Of a stretch of DNA of 64,000 bases, positions 63,514 to 64,000 are shown one piece after another. The notes below the pieces were generated by a model that saw only the letters and a program-made list of their open reading frames with translations, was not told the origin of the DNA and did not search any database. Position 1 is the first letter of the stretch; every line of letters begins with the position of its first letter. Origin of the DNA: Phycicoccus flavus (GTDB lineage Bacteria > Actinomycetota > Actinomycetes > Actinomycetales > Dermatophilaceae); the NCBI RefSeq assembly GCF_004025965.2, contig NZ_SAYU02000008.1:25533-89532 (forward strand), given 5' to 3'. The translations under genes were made by a program, and so were the position numbers.

Positions 63514-63856
63514 CCGCGGTCCCGCGCATTTCCTGATGCGTGGAAGAAATGTGGCTGCTCGGACGCCTGTTCGTCGTTGCAGGAATTCTGGGGCGGCCAC
63601 GCGGGACCCTGACCTGGGGTGATGGTCCTGTCGTGGTCGGCAATTCTCGTCGAGCGGCGAATGAATCGACTTTTCTCCGACGTGGAAATGGCGCCGTTCC
63701 GCCTCGAACGTAAAGTTTTAGTAAACCGTGGCGACGATCATCCTCGAATGCCCCGAAATGTGTGCTTGCAAAAGGTACGGTCCTGACCACCGGTCGACGT
63801 TCCCCCTGCAGGGCCGTTCTTCTCGCGACGTCCCCGTCGACCGGACGGGAGGAACC
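63514..63856. other. Lower-GC intergenic stretch
   Basis: No convincing gene is seen. By hand count 63661-63720 is about 48 percent G+C, far below the surrounding genes. A weak 5-bp hairpin CGCAT/ATGCG at 63525-63540 may follow uvrB. TAAAGT and TACGGT hexamers at 63712-63717 and 63775-63780 could be -10 elements for the next gene. One arm-like CCCCGAAATGT (63751-63761) resembles half of the 27-bp palindrome. Confidence 0.5.
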
Positions 63857-64000
63857 ATGACGCCCAGCCCCTCGACGGTCGAGTCCATCGCCGAGGCGAT
63901 CGGACGGCCGTCCCGCCGCACCGTCGCCCAGGGCGCCGCGTGGAGCGTGCCCGCCATCGCCATCGGCATCGCGGCCCCGGCGAACGCCGCCTCGCCCGGC
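63857..64000 (+). CDS. Exported protein, N-terminal part only
   Basis: The ATG at 63857 follows GGGAGGAA by a few bases, a good ribosome binding site. The 48 residues before the window edge show a twin-arginine export signal: SRRTVAQGAAWSVPAIAIGIAAPANAASPG, with RR, a hydrophobic run and an Ala-x-Ala cleavage site. This signal type is common in actinobacterial surface proteins of unknown function. The mature domain lies outside the window, so no function can be given. Confidence 0.7.
   Translation, partial: MTPSPSTVESIAEAIGRPSRRTVAQGAAWSVPAIAIGIAAPANAASPG

Noticed and set aside
63751..63761. CCCCGAAATGT, one arm of the 27-bp palindrome
   Set aside because: Only an 11-bp half match with no second arm and no partner 60 bp away, so it is not counted as an element.

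Overview
This is high-GC actinobacterial DNA. The evidence is strong GC bias at third codon positions, many GTG starts, many 4-bp GTGA gene overlaps, an ANTAR-type PdtaR regulator, and decaprenylphosphoryl-arabinose enzymes. The backbone order gltB-gltD, pyk, tRNA-Leu, pdtaR, polA, rpsA, coaE, uvrB matches the order I recall for this part of Mycobacterium tuberculosis, with large insertions between the conserved genes. I read it as a non-mycobacterial actinomycete, perhaps Intrasporangiaceae-like; the family is inference only.

Region by region. 1-8.5 kb: the end of gltB, then gltD, pyk, a tRNA-Leu(CAA) abutting pdtaR, a GNAT acetyltransferase, a secreted DUF1800/DUF1501 pair and a hotdog thioesterase. 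8.5-11.2 kb: polA. 11.2-29 kb: a cell-envelope block. A four-gene operon (UbiA-type phosphoribosyltransferase, dprE1, dprE2, flippase) makes and probably moves the arabinose donor lipid. Around it lie a GT-C-like membrane protein, a DUF2613 microprotein, a GT4 glycosyltransferase, three methyltransferases, a large membrane protein, an acyltransferase, an AftD-like arabinosyltransferase and a DUF3068 protein. 29-36.8 kb: rpsA, a small lipoprotein, a ugpAEBC-type transporter behind a PHO-box-like array, a DUF4184 membrane protein and an F420/flavin-binding PPOX-fold protein.

36.8-50.2 kb is the most unusual part. A 465-bp perfect direct repeat covering most of the PPOX gene sits at both ends of about 12.9 kb. 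Between the copies are a frameshifted serine hydrolase and a second, diverged but intact coaE, fused head-to-tail to a LacI-regulated carbohydrate locus (GH2 enzyme, sulfatase, CUT1 ABC transporter without an ATPase, secreted clan-A glycosidase). Intact relatives of the serine hydrolase and coaE lie at 59-61.3 kb beside uvrB. The chromosome is therefore merodiploid for a PPOX/serine hydrolase/coaE locus, as if two alleles from related strains had been merged.

50.2-64 kb: a complete peptide-type ABC operon, a response regulator/histidine kinase/GerMN lipoprotein trio that resembles a small MtrA-MtrB-LpqB set, the serine hydrolase and coaE near uvrB, uvrB itself, and a lower-GC spacer leading to a secreted protein cut by the window edge.

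Two sequence-level themes recur. The first is paired 27-bp palindromes placed exactly 60 bp apart at three intergenic sites. The second is a TAnnnT hexamer 4-8 bp before many start codons, which predicts widespread leaderless transcription.
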